Origin: Hyphomicrobium sp.
GTDB lineage: Bacteria; Pseudomonadota; Alphaproteobacteria; Rhizobiales; Hyphomicrobiaceae
Reading direction: 5' to 3'
Assembly (NCBI GenBank): GCA_016793445.1
Contig: JAEUME010000005.1
Coordinates: 1-64,000 of the forward strand
DNA length: 64,000 bases
The position numbers were made by a program, and so were the translations under genes. The notes below the pieces were generated by a model. That model had not been told where the DNA came from. It worked only from the letters and a program-made list of their open reading frames with translations, and did no database searches. Positions 51,738-60,920 of the stretch are shown here, piece by piece (position 1 is the first letter of the stretch; each line of letters begins with the position of its first letter).

Positions 51738-52775
51738 CTAGGGCTCTCCAGCTCTGGCTCTCAGGAACTGGCGTTGCGCGCTGGGCGTGCGGCCAAACCA
51801 GCGTTGCGCAGCGCGCGTAAAGGCGGATAGCTCCGAGAAGCCCAGATGCAAGGCGATTTCCGTCATTGTGACATTCGAGACTTTCAGAAGCTCTTCGGCG
51901 CGCGCCTTCCGGGCATCATTGAGGATCTCCTCGAACGTCTTGGAGGATTGAGATGCAAGCCGCGCCTGAAGCGTCCGCGGAGGACAATTGAGATAGGTAG
52001 CGATCTCGTCCAGTGAAACGCGGCGCTCGGGCATCAATTTTTCGATTGCCGCGCGGGTCTGTTCCAAGGTGCCCACGTCTGGAGAGGGCAACTCCGCCAT
52101 CATGCGCTCGCCATAGCTCTCCAGCACGGCGCGAAGTCCTGGCTCGGCGTGCGCGATGGGTTGTCTCAGGGTGGCCGCATCGACATGGATGGCATTGCGC
52201 CCCGCAAGGAAGTTGACGTTCTGCCCAAAGACGTTGTGCACTTCCGCTTTGTTCAAAGGGGCGTTCTGCATTTCGACTTCGAGGGGCTGCCAGCCGGGAT
52301 TCGCGACGATCATTTTCAGGCGCAGTGTGAGCAGGGCCGCGGCGAAGCTCCCCAATTGCGTGAAAGGATATCCGATCGCGTCGGGCCATCTCCACCATAA
52401 AACGCCGCCTCTTGGGCTTTCCTCGAACGTCATCCGGCGCGGTTCGCCCAGTAAAGGCACAAAACGAGCGACCGTGCGCATGGCGTCGGCGACCGTCCTT
52501 GAGTGAACAAACAGAAAGCCCAGTACGCCTGTTCCGCCGACGGGAAAGCTACGGGCAAACTGAATACCCAGTGCCGGGTCTCCAGCAGCTGTGGAGGCTT
52601 CTTCGAACAGCCTGGCGACGGTGTCGAGGCGCAGATTACGCTCAGGGTCGGTAATGTCAGCAAGCGTAAGACCGGCGCGGGCAAAAATTTCCGTTGCTGA
52701 AAGCCCTCTGCCTTCCAGAAATCTGGCGAACTCCTTCAAGATGATCGCGCGTACTACGGGAGGTGAATTGGGCAT
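51738..52775 (-). CDS. AraC-family regulator (345 aa)
   Basis: AraC family of the OruR/arabinose-binding-type N-terminal domain. The effector domain (about 1-230) contains GTGVLGFLFVHSRTVADAMR and YPFTQLGSFAAALLTLRLKM. The C-terminal DNA-binding pair of helix-turn-helices spans about 240-345, with YLNCPPRTLQARLASQSSKT, VTMTEIALHLGFSELSAFTR and AAQRWFGRTPSAQRQFLRAR. MPNSPPVV at 52775 is chosen as the start; the upstream extension is not conserved in style. Convergent with the TrmO-like gene. Inducer unknown. Confidence 0.86.
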   Translation of the reverse strand: MPNSPPVVRAIILKEFARFLEGRGLSATEIFARAGLTLADITDPERNLRLDTVARLFEEASTAAGDPALGIQFARSFPVGGTGVLGFLFVHSRTVADAMRTVARFVPLLGEPRRMTFEESPRGGVLWWRWPDAIGYPFTQLGSFAAALLTLRLKMIVANPGWQPLEVEMQNAPLNKAEVHNVFGQNVNFLAGRNAIHVDAATLRQPIAHAEPGLRAVLESYGERMMAELPSPDVGTLEQTRAAIEKLMPERRVSLDEIATYLNCPPRTLQARLASQSSKTFEEILNDARKARAEELLKVSNVTMTEIALHLGFSELSAFTRAAQRWFGRTPSAQRQFLRARAGEP

Positions 52776-52981
52776 GATCTGGAAGGTCGTTGAATTTGTG
52801 CGGACACGGGAATGTGAGTAGGCGTATGATAATTTGATGCCGGTAGATGCGTATACGATCAAGGAATGTTGCGCACACAGTCAAGCGCCGAATTATGAAT
52901 TCTTATACAGCCTCTTGCTTCAGCATAACCACATCGCCAAGTAGGTTTTTTATCTGGTTCCGGAACCGGGAGGTTTATTCA

Positions 52982-53437
52982 GTGGCCAAGAAAACGCGCA
53001 TGTTCATCGCATCCAACAGCACAATACATCTTCTTCACAGGGCGGGCCAACTCGCCGACGAAGCCTTTCTCTCCGCCCTCGGAAGAGACGGCATCACGGC
53101 CCGTCAGTTCATCGTCCTCGACATCGTGGCGCGCGAGGACAATCCAAGCCAAACCACGATTTGCGAGCTATCGGGCATTGACCGTTCGACGCTTGCTGAC
53201 ATCGTGCGCCGGCTGGTTTCGCGCGGTCTTCTCGCGCGTAAGCGCACGCGCGAGGATGCACGGCGCTACGCGGTGCGAATTACAGATGCCGGACAGAAGG
53301 TTCTCGACGTCGCCATGGGTGTTGCCCGCGATGTTGAAGACACCGTCTTGGGCGTACTGCCCTCGAACCAGCGGGCTGATTTCCAGAACGCACTGCGTTT
53401 GATGGTGGAGAAGCTCCAGGTCCGCCAGGAGCAGTAG
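52982..53437 (+). CDS. MarR-family regulator (151 aa)
   Basis: Homodimeric winged-helix regulator. STIHLLHRAGQLADEAFLSA is the dimerisation front, DNPSQTTICELSGIDRSTLA the recognition helix, and VRRLVSRGLLARKRTRED with the wing ARRYAVRITDAG follow. The GTG at 52982, with GGGAGG eight bases before, is preferred over ATG 53000. It precedes polA by 46 bases on the same strand and may share a transcript. Ligand unknown. Confidence 0.85.
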   Translation: MAKKTRMFIASNSTIHLLHRAGQLADEAFLSALGRDGITARQFIVLDIVAREDNPSQTTICELSGIDRSTLADIVRRLVSRGLLARKRTREDARRYAVRITDAGQKVLDVAMGVARDVEDTVLGVLPSNQRADFQNALRLMVEKLQVRQEQ

Positions 53438-53483
53438 TCGCATCTGTGATGACGTTGTTGCGAGTGCGCCCTATAGTGGCGTC

Positions 53484-56400
53484 ATGAGCAAGTCATCTTC
53501 TGCCAAACCCGATGCCGCGTCTACCTCGAGCCCCGAGGAGGACGCGGCGCCCGTCGCCAAGGGTAGCCACGTCTATCTCATTGACGGTTCGGGGTACATT
53601 TTCCGGGCTTTTCATGCGCTCCCACCGTTGACGCGGCCTTCCGACGGGCTTCCCGTCGGTGCGGTACACGGCTTCTGTGCCATGCTTTGGAAGCTGCTGC
53701 GTGAGAGCAAAGCGTCTGAGGCGCCAACTCATATCGCGGTTGTGTTCGACGCGGGTCGAGAGACATTCCGCAACAAAATCTTCTCGGACTATAAGGCTCA
53801 CAGGCCCCCGCCGCCTGAAGAGCTTGTGCCGCAGTTCGCGCTCATCCGCGATGCCGTCCATGCTTTCAACGTCGCTTGTGTCGAGCTTGACGGTTACGAG
53901 GCGGACGACATCATCGCAACCTATGCGCGCCAGACGGTCGATGCCGGTGGCGAGGCGACCATAGTCTCGTCGGACAAAGATCTGATGCAACTCGTCGAAC
54001 CGGGCGTGATCATGCTCGACGGCATGAAGAACAAGCGCATCAGCCGCGATGAGGTGATTGAAAAGTTTGGCGTGCCGCCTGACAAGGTCGTTGATGTTCA
54101 GGCCCTCGCCGGGGACTCGATCGATAATGTTCCGGGCGTCCCCGGTATCGGCATCAAGACCGCTGCCGAACTGATCAACGAATACGGCGATTTGGATAGC
54201 CTGCTGGCGCGGGCGAGCGAGATCAAGCAGCCCAAGAGGCGGGAAAAGCTGATCGAGTTTGCCGATCAGGCGCGGTTGTCGCGCGATCTGGTCATTCTGA
54301 AGAATGATGTGCCCGTTAATACGCCACTTGAAAGTCTGTCTGTGCACGATCCCAAGGCCGATGAATTGCTGGCCTTTCTGCGCCGCATGGAGTTCAGCAC
54401 GCTTACGAAGCGGATTGCAGAAGGATTAGGGGCGCCGGTGCCACCGCCTTTGGAGGTTTCGGTTGGCAGCTCGATAAAGCCAGCCGGCGGCCAATCCGGT
54501 GCGCAGCCTGCCGACCCAGTCGCCGCGAAAGCTGCCGTATCGGCGCCTGCGGGAGCCACGCCTTCGGCGAGTGTCGCTTTCCACCACGCCGCCGTTCTCA
54601 AGTCTCCCATCAATCCTGCGTCGAGCACGCTGATTACCAATCTGGAAAATCTCAAGTCCCTGGCCGAAAGCGCTCGCGCGCGTGGCCGTTTTGCTGTCAG
54701 CGTCCATACCGCAGGACCCGACGCCATGCGCAGCGAAATTGTGGGACTTTCGTTCGCGCTGGCCCCTGGAAACACCTCTTATCTGCCGCTGGGTCATCGC
54801 ACGGGTGCGAGTGATCTGTTTGCCGGCAGTGGGCTTGCGCCGGGCCAGATCGGTACAAGGGAAGCCATCGAGGTTCTCAAGCCGCTTCTGGAGGATGAGG
54901 GCGTCCTGAAGATTGGCCACGACCTGAAGTCCGGATTGCTGACGTTGGCCTGCCACGGTGTCGATGTGACGCCATGCGACGATGTCATGCTGGTGTCTTA
55001 CACACTGGATGCCGGCAAGGGCGGACACGGCCTGGAGGAACTGGCTGAACGCCAACTCGGCCATGCCGCGATGAGCCTCGAACGCGCCTTGAGCCATGCA
55101 GCCGGCGCCAAGAAGGCTGACCGTTCCTTCGACGGAGTGCCTATCGCGCAGGCGCAGGCGTACGCTGCTGAATGCGCAGACATCATCCTGCGGCTGTGGA
55201 TGAAGTTGAAGCCGCGCTTGGCGGCCGAGCGCATGACGCGCGTTTATGAAACGCTGGAGCGGCCACTCGTTCCCGTCATTGTGAACATGGAACGTGCCGG
55301 GATCGAGGTCGATCCGGCCATTCTGGCGCGCCTGTCGGGCACCTTCGCGCAGCGCGCCGCCCAAGCAGAAGATCGCGTTTGCCAGCTTGCCGGGCAAAAG
55401 TTCAACCTGGGCTCTCCCAAGCAGCTGGGAGAATTTTTATTCGATACCTTGAAGTTGCCGGGTGGCAAACGAACGAAGACCGGGCAGTGGGAGACCCGCG
55501 CCGGAACCCTCGACGATCTGGCCGCCAACGAAGATCTGCCCGGAGATGCCCGTCTTCTCATCAACACCATGCTGGAGTGGCGCCAGCTTACCAAGCTGAA
55601 GTCGACCTATACGGACGCGCTGCCGAACTTCATCAATCCGCAGACACACCGCATTCATACCAATTATGCGCTCGCCGCCACGACGACCGGCCGGCTTGCC
55701 TCATCCGATCCCAATCTTCAGAACATCCCTGTGCGCACGAAGGAAGGGCGCGAGATCCGCACCGCCTTTGTCGCGCAGGCAGGTTATCAGCTCGTATCGG
55801 CCGACTACTCGCAAATCGAGCTGCGCGTGCTGGCTCACATCGCAAACATTCCCCAGCTCAAGAAAGCGTTCGCGGACGGATTGGATATCCACGCCATGAC
55901 GGCGTCCGAAATGTTCGGCGTACCTGTCAAGGACATGCCGGGTGAGGTGCGCCGGCGCGCGAAGGCCATCAACTTCGGCATAATCTACGGCATCTCGGCG
56001 TTCGGTCTGGCCAACCAGCTTGGCATTTCCAAACAGGAGGCCGGCGAGTACATCACGACTTACTTCAGGCGTTTCCCCGGCATTCGCGACTATATGGAGG
56101 CGACCAAGAAAGCGGCGCACGCCAACGGCTACGTGGAAACCGTTTTCGGGCGGCGCATTCATTATCCTCAGATCAATACCAAAAATCCCTCCATGCGCGG
56201 CTTTCTCGAGCGCGCGGCCATCAACGCGCCGATCCAGGGCTCGGCTGCCGACATAATCCGGCGCGCCATGATACGTATGGCGGCAGCAATCGGCGCGGCC
56301 AAGCTTCCGTCTGCGCGCATGCTGCTGCAGGTTCACGATGAACTGGTCTTCGAGGTGAAGACTGCTGAGACTGCGGGGCTGATCGAGACCGCGCGCGCCG

Positions 56401-56492
56401 TCATGGAGAAGGCGGCGGAGCCCGCCGTGCGGCTTTCCGTGCCCATCCACGTCGATGCCAAAGCCGCTGCGAACTGGGACGAAGCGCACTAA
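53484..56492 (+). CDS. polA: DNA polymerase I with degenerate proofreading domain (1002 aa)
   Basis: Repair and Okazaki-fragment polymerase. The N-terminal 5'-3' nuclease (IDGSGYIFRAFHALPPLT, DGYEADDIIATYARQ, GDSIDNVPGVPGIG) is intact. The C-terminal polymerase has the DYSQIELRVLAHI motif A and RRAKAINFGIIYGISAFGL and LQVHDELVFEV motifs. Between them, the 3'-5' exonuclease fold is present but its carboxylates are gone: Ser406 and His408 where E. coli has Asp355 and Glu357, Gly484 where it has Asp424, and Cys564 where it has Asp501. Proofreading is therefore predicted lost. Length slightly exceeds the E. coli enzyme (928). Confidence 0.95.
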   Translation: MSKSSSAKPDAASTSSPEEDAAPVAKGSHVYLIDGSGYIFRAFHALPPLTRPSDGLPVGAVHGFCAMLWKLLRESKASEAPTHIAVVFDAGRETFRNKIFSDYKAHRPPPPEELVPQFALIRDAVHAFNVACVELDGYEADDIIATYARQTVDAGGEATIVSSDKDLMQLVEPGVIMLDGMKNKRISRDEVIEKFGVPPDKVVDVQALAGDSIDNVPGVPGIGIKTAAELINEYGDLDSLLARASEIKQPKRREKLIEFADQARLSRDLVILKNDVPVNTPLESLSVHDPKADELLAFLRRMEFSTLTKRIAEGLGAPVPPPLEVSVGSSIKPAGGQSGAQPADPVAAKAAVSAPAGATPSASVAFHHAAVLKSPINPASSTLITNLENLKSLAESARARGRFAVSVHTAGPDAMRSEIVGLSFALAPGNTSYLPLGHRTGASDLFAGSGLAPGQIGTREAIEVLKPLLEDEGVLKIGHDLKSGLLTLACHGVDVTPCDDVMLVSYTLDAGKGGHGLEELAERQLGHAAMSLERALSHAAGAKKADRSFDGVPIAQAQAYAAECADIILRLWMKLKPRLAAERMTRVYETLERPLVPVIVNMERAGIEVDPAILARLSGTFAQRAAQAEDRVCQLAGQKFNLGSPKQLGEFLFDTLKLPGGKRTKTGQWETRAGTLDDLAANEDLPGDARLLINTMLEWRQLTKLKSTYTDALPNFINPQTHRIHTNYALAATTTGRLASSDPNLQNIPVRTKEGREIRTAFVAQAGYQLVSADYSQIELRVLAHIANIPQLKKAFADGLDIHAMTASEMFGVPVKDMPGEVRRRAKAINFGIIYGISAFGLANQLGISKQEAGEYITTYFRRFPGIRDYMEATKKAAHANGYVETVFGRRIHYPQINTKNPSMRGFLERAAINAPIQGSAADIIRRAMIRMAAAIGAAKLPSARMLLQVHDELVFEVKTAETAGLIETARAVMEKAAEPAVRLSVPIHVDAKAAANWDEAH

Positions 56493-56603
56493 AGGTCACG
56501 CAAGAGCGAAAACTGCGCACGGTTACCATCCGTGAATTGCCGTTCGGCCGCTTTTTTCCTAAGCAGATTCGATATTTGATGGTCCTGTGTGGGGGGAACT
56601 TCA

Positions 56604-58928
56604 TTGCTACGACAGCTTGCCCGGCGCGCCGCCTCCGCAGTCGTCATGCTTATTGCGGCGTCTACGCTCCTGTGTCCGCAGCGTGCTCTGGCCGATACTG
56701 CCGACGCCGCGGCAGCAAAATATTCGATCAAGGTTTTCGTTTCGGAGTCCAGGGACGGCTGTTTCTCGTCGGGCTCCGTGGCTGCGATGAAATATTACGT
56801 CAACCGGCGCATCAGCGAGCTCAACGCTCTGCCTGAGTTCTCCGGCCGCCGTCTGCGCGCCGACATCTATAATGATTTCCGCGACAACGACACTGCGATC
56901 GCCAACGTCAGGAAGGCGTTGGATGATCCCACCACGCTCGCCATGATCGGCCTTTCGGGATCCAGCCGGGGCAAAGCCGTGTTCGAGGCGGTTGGCGAGG
57001 ACATCGCAAAGCGCAATATTCCTTTCATAACCGATCAATCCGTAACGGGCAGCCTGGCGCCTTTTCCCAACGTCTTCACCATGCGTCCCTCGCAGGAAAG
57101 CGAGCGTGTGCCTGTCATTTCCCAGTTCCTGAAGGACGGGAAATACGCGCGTCCCGCATTCATTGGGATCAGCGACAATCCAGGGTCGGCGGAGGCGGCG
57201 CGGCTTTTGCGTGATGGGCAGGGGGCACAGTCGTCGCTCGTCGCCGAGCATGCCATCCCTGTTAAAGATGGCGCACCCTCGATGATGGATCTGAAAGCGG
57301 CCGTGCAGGACATCAAGGCAAAGGACGCAGACATCGTCCTCGTGCAGTTGGGGTCGGCCGCGATGGAAGAGTTTCTCAAAGAGGCAACAGCCCAGCAGCT
57401 GCGCTCGCCGGTCTTCCTGCTGACCGACGGCGAACGCATCTTCTTCTCCCAAGCGGCCAAGGATTACGACGCCGCACTCTATCAACTTGGCTGGTCGACG
57501 CTGCCCTTCGTCTACAACAGTCGCTTGCGCCGCCAGATGCTCGATGGCGGCAGCGCCCGCTGGTTGTTTGCCGACGTCAAGAATTCCGCCGCCCAGGGCT
57601 GGAAGGATGGCTCGTGTAAGATACCGCCCGAGGGCATCCCGGAAAATCCGCTCGATCCGGTCAACTTGCGCGCTATCAGCCGCGGTGCCGCCTATGGCGA
57701 TATGACAGGCCTTGTCGGCGAAACCACCAAGCTGTCACCTCCTGAACTGAGCCTGGCCGAACTTCGCGCGCGGATCATCGAAGCGATCAAGTCGGACTAT
57801 GCGACGGGCCGCGGCGCTTATCGTGGCAAGTTCGATGACTGGTCGTTCCATCCGATGGGCCGGACCGCAAGCAAGACGCCGATGGTCCTCGTGAAAAACC
57901 GGGGCATGGACGGCAAACGGCTTGCGGGGCGTCAGTACGCAAAATTGCGCAACGACACGCTGCATGAAATCAAGACGATCTACATGGACGTCGACGTCAC
58001 GCGGCTGTTTCGCATCGATGATGACGAAAAGAGCTTCTTTGCCGAGTTCTTTCTCACCATGAACGCCGATAGCGGCATCCCGGTATCGAGCATCAATTTT
58101 TCCAACGCCTTCTTGGATGCCGAAGACGGCGGGCCGAAGTTGACCATCCAGCCACTGAACGAGGCTGCAGGCGGCGGCATCTATCCGGAAAACGTGCGCA
58201 TCTACAAAATTACGGGGAAGTTCATGTCCCGGCCGGATTTCTCACGCTATCCCTTCGATACGCAGCTTTTTTCCATCGAGCTGAAACCTAAGGACGGGGA
58301 GGCTGCGTTCATCATCCAGCCGCCGCCTGCGGCGATGCGGGACCGCGTTCTGGAGACCGATGGCTGGGTTCTGCGTGACCAGTACGTGGGCTATGACGGG
58401 GATTACATACCCATTACGGATGCGCGCTCCGACGCCAAGAGCATCGTGCCGTTCTACAAGGCTGAGTTCGGCTACGTCATGCAGCGCGAGGCGACCGACT
58501 ATTATCTGCGCGTCGTCATTCCGCTCGTTTTCATTCTGATCGTCGCCTTCCTGTCGATCTTCATTCCGCGCGAGAATTTCGAAGCCATCGTCACCATCCA
58601 GGTGACGGCGCTGCTATCGGCGGTCGCCCTGTACTTCTCCATTCCGAAAGTCGGCACCGACGCGGCGACCGTGTCAGACCGTATCTTCCTTGTCGATTAT
58701 CTTGCCGTCAGCATCATGATCGCGATTTCGATCGCGCGCGTAAACCCACTGTTGCGCAAGGCGCGGGGACTCGACCGGGTCCTCAAGGCGGTGCACGTTC
58801 TAGGCACGCCGCTGCTCGTTGCTGCGATGGCGTATTATCTCGCCAGCATGCACTTTAGCCAGCAGGCGCAGGTCTGGTACGGGCAGGATACGCAGATCTC
58901 CGAAAGCGAGACGGCCAATAGCAAATAG
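56604..58928 (+). CDS. Ligand-gated pentameric channel fused to a binding-protein domain (774 aa)
   Basis: Membrane channel subunit. After a signal peptide (MLRQLARRAASAVVMLIAAS) comes a type 1 periplasmic-binding (ANF-receptor-like) domain, about residues 40-380 (GLSGSSRGKAVFEAVGED, TMRPSQESERVPVISQFL, YDAALYQLGWSTLPFVYN). Next is a pentameric ligand-gated channel domain with the Pro-loop FSRYPFDTQLF (about 546-556). Four helices follow: YYLRVVIPLVFILIVAFLSI, NFEAIVTIQVTALLSAVALY (pore-lining M2), FLVDYLAVSIMIAISIARV and VLGTPLLVAAMAYYL. A Glu just before M2 suggests cation selectivity. Start: TTG 56604 after GGGGGGAAC; GTG 56589 is possible. Confidence 0.85.
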   Translation: MLRQLARRAASAVVMLIAASTLLCPQRALADTADAAAAKYSIKVFVSESRDGCFSSGSVAAMKYYVNRRISELNALPEFSGRRLRADIYNDFRDNDTAIANVRKALDDPTTLAMIGLSGSSRGKAVFEAVGEDIAKRNIPFITDQSVTGSLAPFPNVFTMRPSQESERVPVISQFLKDGKYARPAFIGISDNPGSAEAARLLRDGQGAQSSLVAEHAIPVKDGAPSMMDLKAAVQDIKAKDADIVLVQLGSAAMEEFLKEATAQQLRSPVFLLTDGERIFFSQAAKDYDAALYQLGWSTLPFVYNSRLRRQMLDGGSARWLFADVKNSAAQGWKDGSCKIPPEGIPENPLDPVNLRAISRGAAYGDMTGLVGETTKLSPPELSLAELRARIIEAIKSDYATGRGAYRGKFDDWSFHPMGRTASKTPMVLVKNRGMDGKRLAGRQYAKLRNDTLHEIKTIYMDVDVTRLFRIDDDEKSFFAEFFLTMNADSGIPVSSINFSNAFLDAEDGGPKLTIQPLNEAAGGGIYPENVRIYKITGKFMSRPDFSRYPFDTQLFSIELKPKDGEAAFIIQPPPAAMRDRVLETDGWVLRDQYVGYDGDYIPITDARSDAKSIVPFYKAEFGYVMQREATDYYLRVVIPLVFILIVAFLSIFIPRENFEAIVTIQVTALLSAVALYFSIPKVGTDAATVSDRIFLVDYLAVSIMIAISIARVNPLLRKARGLDRVLKAVHVLGTPLLVAAMAYYLASMHFSQQAQVWYGQDTQISESETANSK

Positions 58929-58965
58929 GATGCGTACCGGTTGTCGGATCGCGCCGCGGGACTTC

Positions 58966-59424
58966 CTATGCCTTGCGGATGGCCATGCCGCGGCGCGTCG
59001 TTGCGGCCGGTTGCACCTTGCGGCCTGGCGTCGGCTGAGGCCTGTGCATGGCTGCGAGTTCAGCGAGCGTGTGCGCATCGAGCACCGAAATAAATGCCGC
59101 AAGAGCGTCCCCGAACAGCGATGACAGAGGACCGGTCTTGACCGCATCCTCGCCGACGATCGCAACGCTGGTTTCCTCCATGGCCGACACGATATCGCCT
59201 ATGCGAATGTCCTTTGCGGGCTTGGCGAGGCGAATGCCTCCGTTTGGCCCGCGGACGCTGGAAATGAAGCCGGCCCGTGACAGCAGGTGCACGATCTTGA
59301 ATGCGTTCTGATGCGTGATATCGATTCGGTCGGCCAGGGTCGCGACCTTGACGAGGTCGTCCCCAGCAAGCGCACAATCAATGAGAATGCGAATGGCATG
59401 GCCGGTCTGTTTTGTAAGACGCAT
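58966..59424 (-). CDS. Rrf2-family regulator without cluster cysteines (152 aa)
   Basis: Winged-helix regulator of the Rrf2 family (RirA/IscR/NsrR group). MRLTKQTGHAIRILIDCALA, DITHQNAFKIVHLLSRAGF and VRGPNGGIRLAKPAKDIRIG are the usual signatures. Iron-sulfur members have three Cys near residues 90-110; here that stretch reads MEETSVAIVGEDAVKTGPLS with no Cys, and only Cys17 exists, so no [Fe-S] sensing is expected in the usual way. It is divergent from the imelysin iron genes across 194 bases, so it may control them. The C-terminal ~25 residues are extra basic sequence. Confidence 0.85.
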   Translation of the reverse strand: MRLTKQTGHAIRILIDCALAGDDLVKVATLADRIDITHQNAFKIVHLLSRAGFISSVRGPNGGIRLAKPAKDIRIGDIVSAMEETSVAIVGEDAVKTGPLSSLFGDALAAFISVLDAHTLAELAAMHRPQPTPGRKVQPAATTRRGMAIRKA

Positions 59425-59618
59425 TCTTTTGAAACCTCATGTCGGTGTCGTGCGAGGGATTAGCACGCCGTTGCCAGGAAGAACTCCTAACCGCTTTCCG
59501 AGGGCATTGCAAAACTATACTATTTTGGTAAGTAATGGAACCCGTTTCATTACCCGCGCGCCGGGCCACAATGCTGGTGAATGGGGTCGCAAATCAACAA
59601 GTCTTGGGAGATCAAGAA
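59425..59618. promoter_or_regulatory. Divergent control region of Rrf2 and imelysin genes
   Basis: The AT-rich core around 59510-59535 reads CTATACTATTTTGGTAAG, containing TAC and GTA half-sites around a seven-base centre. It could be the operator of the Rrf2-type regulator or an iron box. Promoter elements overlap; no exact consensus was confirmed. Confidence 0.35.
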
Positions 59619-60893
59619 ATGACCAGAAGTGGCTTTTTCGGCGCGATGCTTGCGCCCATACTCGTCCTTGCCGGGGCGCCGTGCCAAGCTGCCGCACCTA
59701 AGCCGGCGGACGTGACGGCCGGTTATATGTCGCTTGCCGAGCATACGTATTCTGTCGCGTTGCAAAAGGCGAAGGATCTGGGGGCTGCGATTGACAAACT
59801 GCTCGCAGCGCCCAGCCCAGAGACGCTGGCTGCGGCGCGCGCGGCCTGGAAGGAGTCGCGCCACCCCTACCAGCGGACCGAGGGGCTCCGTTTCGGCAAC
59901 AAGATTGTGGACGACTGGGAAGGCCGCGTGAACTCATGGCCGCTCGACGAGGGCCTGATCGATTATGTCGACACGAAGTCCTATGGCGATTCCAGCGATG
60001 AGAACCCCGCCTATACCGCCAACATCATCGCCAATAAGACGGTCAAGCTTGGCGACACGACGCTGGACGCCACCACCATCGACAAGGAGCTGATCAGCAA
60101 GCTCAATAGCCTGCTCGATGTCGAGGCCAACGTTGGCACCGGTTATCACGCGATCGAGTTTCTGCTGTGGGGGCAGGACCTCAACGGGACAGGTCCGGGC
60201 ACGGGAAACCGTCCGGCGACCGACTACGATCTGAAGGCCTGCACGGGTGGAAACTGCGACCGCCGCCGCGCCTACCTCAAGGCTGCCTCCGATCTGCTCA
60301 TCGATGATTTAGAGGAAATGGTCGGCAACTGGGGCGAAGGTGGCGCTGCGCGTAAGGAGCTGCTTGCAAAGTCGGAAGACGATCAGCTCGCGACCATTCT
60401 GACCGGGCTTGGTTCGCTGTCCTACGGCGAGCTTGCGGGCGAGCGCATGAAGCTTGGCGTGCTGCTGCATGATACCGAGGAGGAGCACGATTGCTTCTCC
60501 GATGACACCCAGAACAGCCACTACAACGATCAGCTTGGCATGATCTCCATCTGGAAGGGCGAAGCCGATTTCGGTAAGCCGTTCAAGGTTGCCTCCATCG
60601 CCGATTTGGCGCGCGCCAAGGACCCGGCCGCCGTCAAGCGGGTTGATGACGCCATGGCGGTGTCTCTCGCCAAGTTGAAGGCCATCAAGGACAAGGCCGA
60701 AAAGGGCGGCATGGCCTACGACCAGATGCTGGCTGCGGGCAATGAGGAAGGCAACAAGCTCGTTCTCGATGCGGTCGATTCGCTCGTAGCGCAGACGCGG
60801 GCCATCGAAGCTGTGGTTGCGGCACTTGGCCTCAAGATCACCGTGGAAGGCTCCGACAGCCTCGACAAGCCGGAGGCTGTTGGTGCCAAATAG
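59619..60893 (+). CDS. Imelysin-family iron-uptake protein 1, IrpA-like (424 aa)
   Basis: Periplasmic iron-linked protein (imelysin peptidase-like M75 family, IrpA/ICMP type). Signal peptide MTRSGFFGAMLAPILVLAG, ending CQAA. The GxHxxE motif is intact in NVGTGYHAIEFLLWGQDL near residue 180. Helical repeats surround it, with NRPATDYDLKACTGGNCDRR and GVLLHDTEEEHDCFSDDTQN as conserved patches. The start is ATG 59619; a longer frame from 59535 is not needed. First of three linked genes after a divergent Rrf2 regulator. Confidence 0.88.
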   Translation: MTRSGFFGAMLAPILVLAGAPCQAAAPKPADVTAGYMSLAEHTYSVALQKAKDLGAAIDKLLAAPSPETLAAARAAWKESRHPYQRTEGLRFGNKIVDDWEGRVNSWPLDEGLIDYVDTKSYGDSSDENPAYTANIIANKTVKLGDTTLDATTIDKELISKLNSLLDVEANVGTGYHAIEFLLWGQDLNGTGPGTGNRPATDYDLKACTGGNCDRRRAYLKAASDLLIDDLEEMVGNWGEGGAARKELLAKSEDDQLATILTGLGSLSYGELAGERMKLGVLLHDTEEEHDCFSDDTQNSHYNDQLGMISIWKGEADFGKPFKVASIADLARAKDPAAVKRVDDAMAVSLAKLKAIKDKAEKGGMAYDQMLAAGNEEGNKLVLDAVDSLVAQTRAIEAVVAALGLKITVEGSDSLDKPEAVGAK

Positions 60894-60920
60894 CCCAAAG
60901 GGCGGCACGACAGGATCGAA

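Noticed and set aside
56493..56603. Possible terminator after polA (GCC-GTTC-GGC then T-run near 56550)
   Set aside because: The stem is only three to four pairs, too weak to support.
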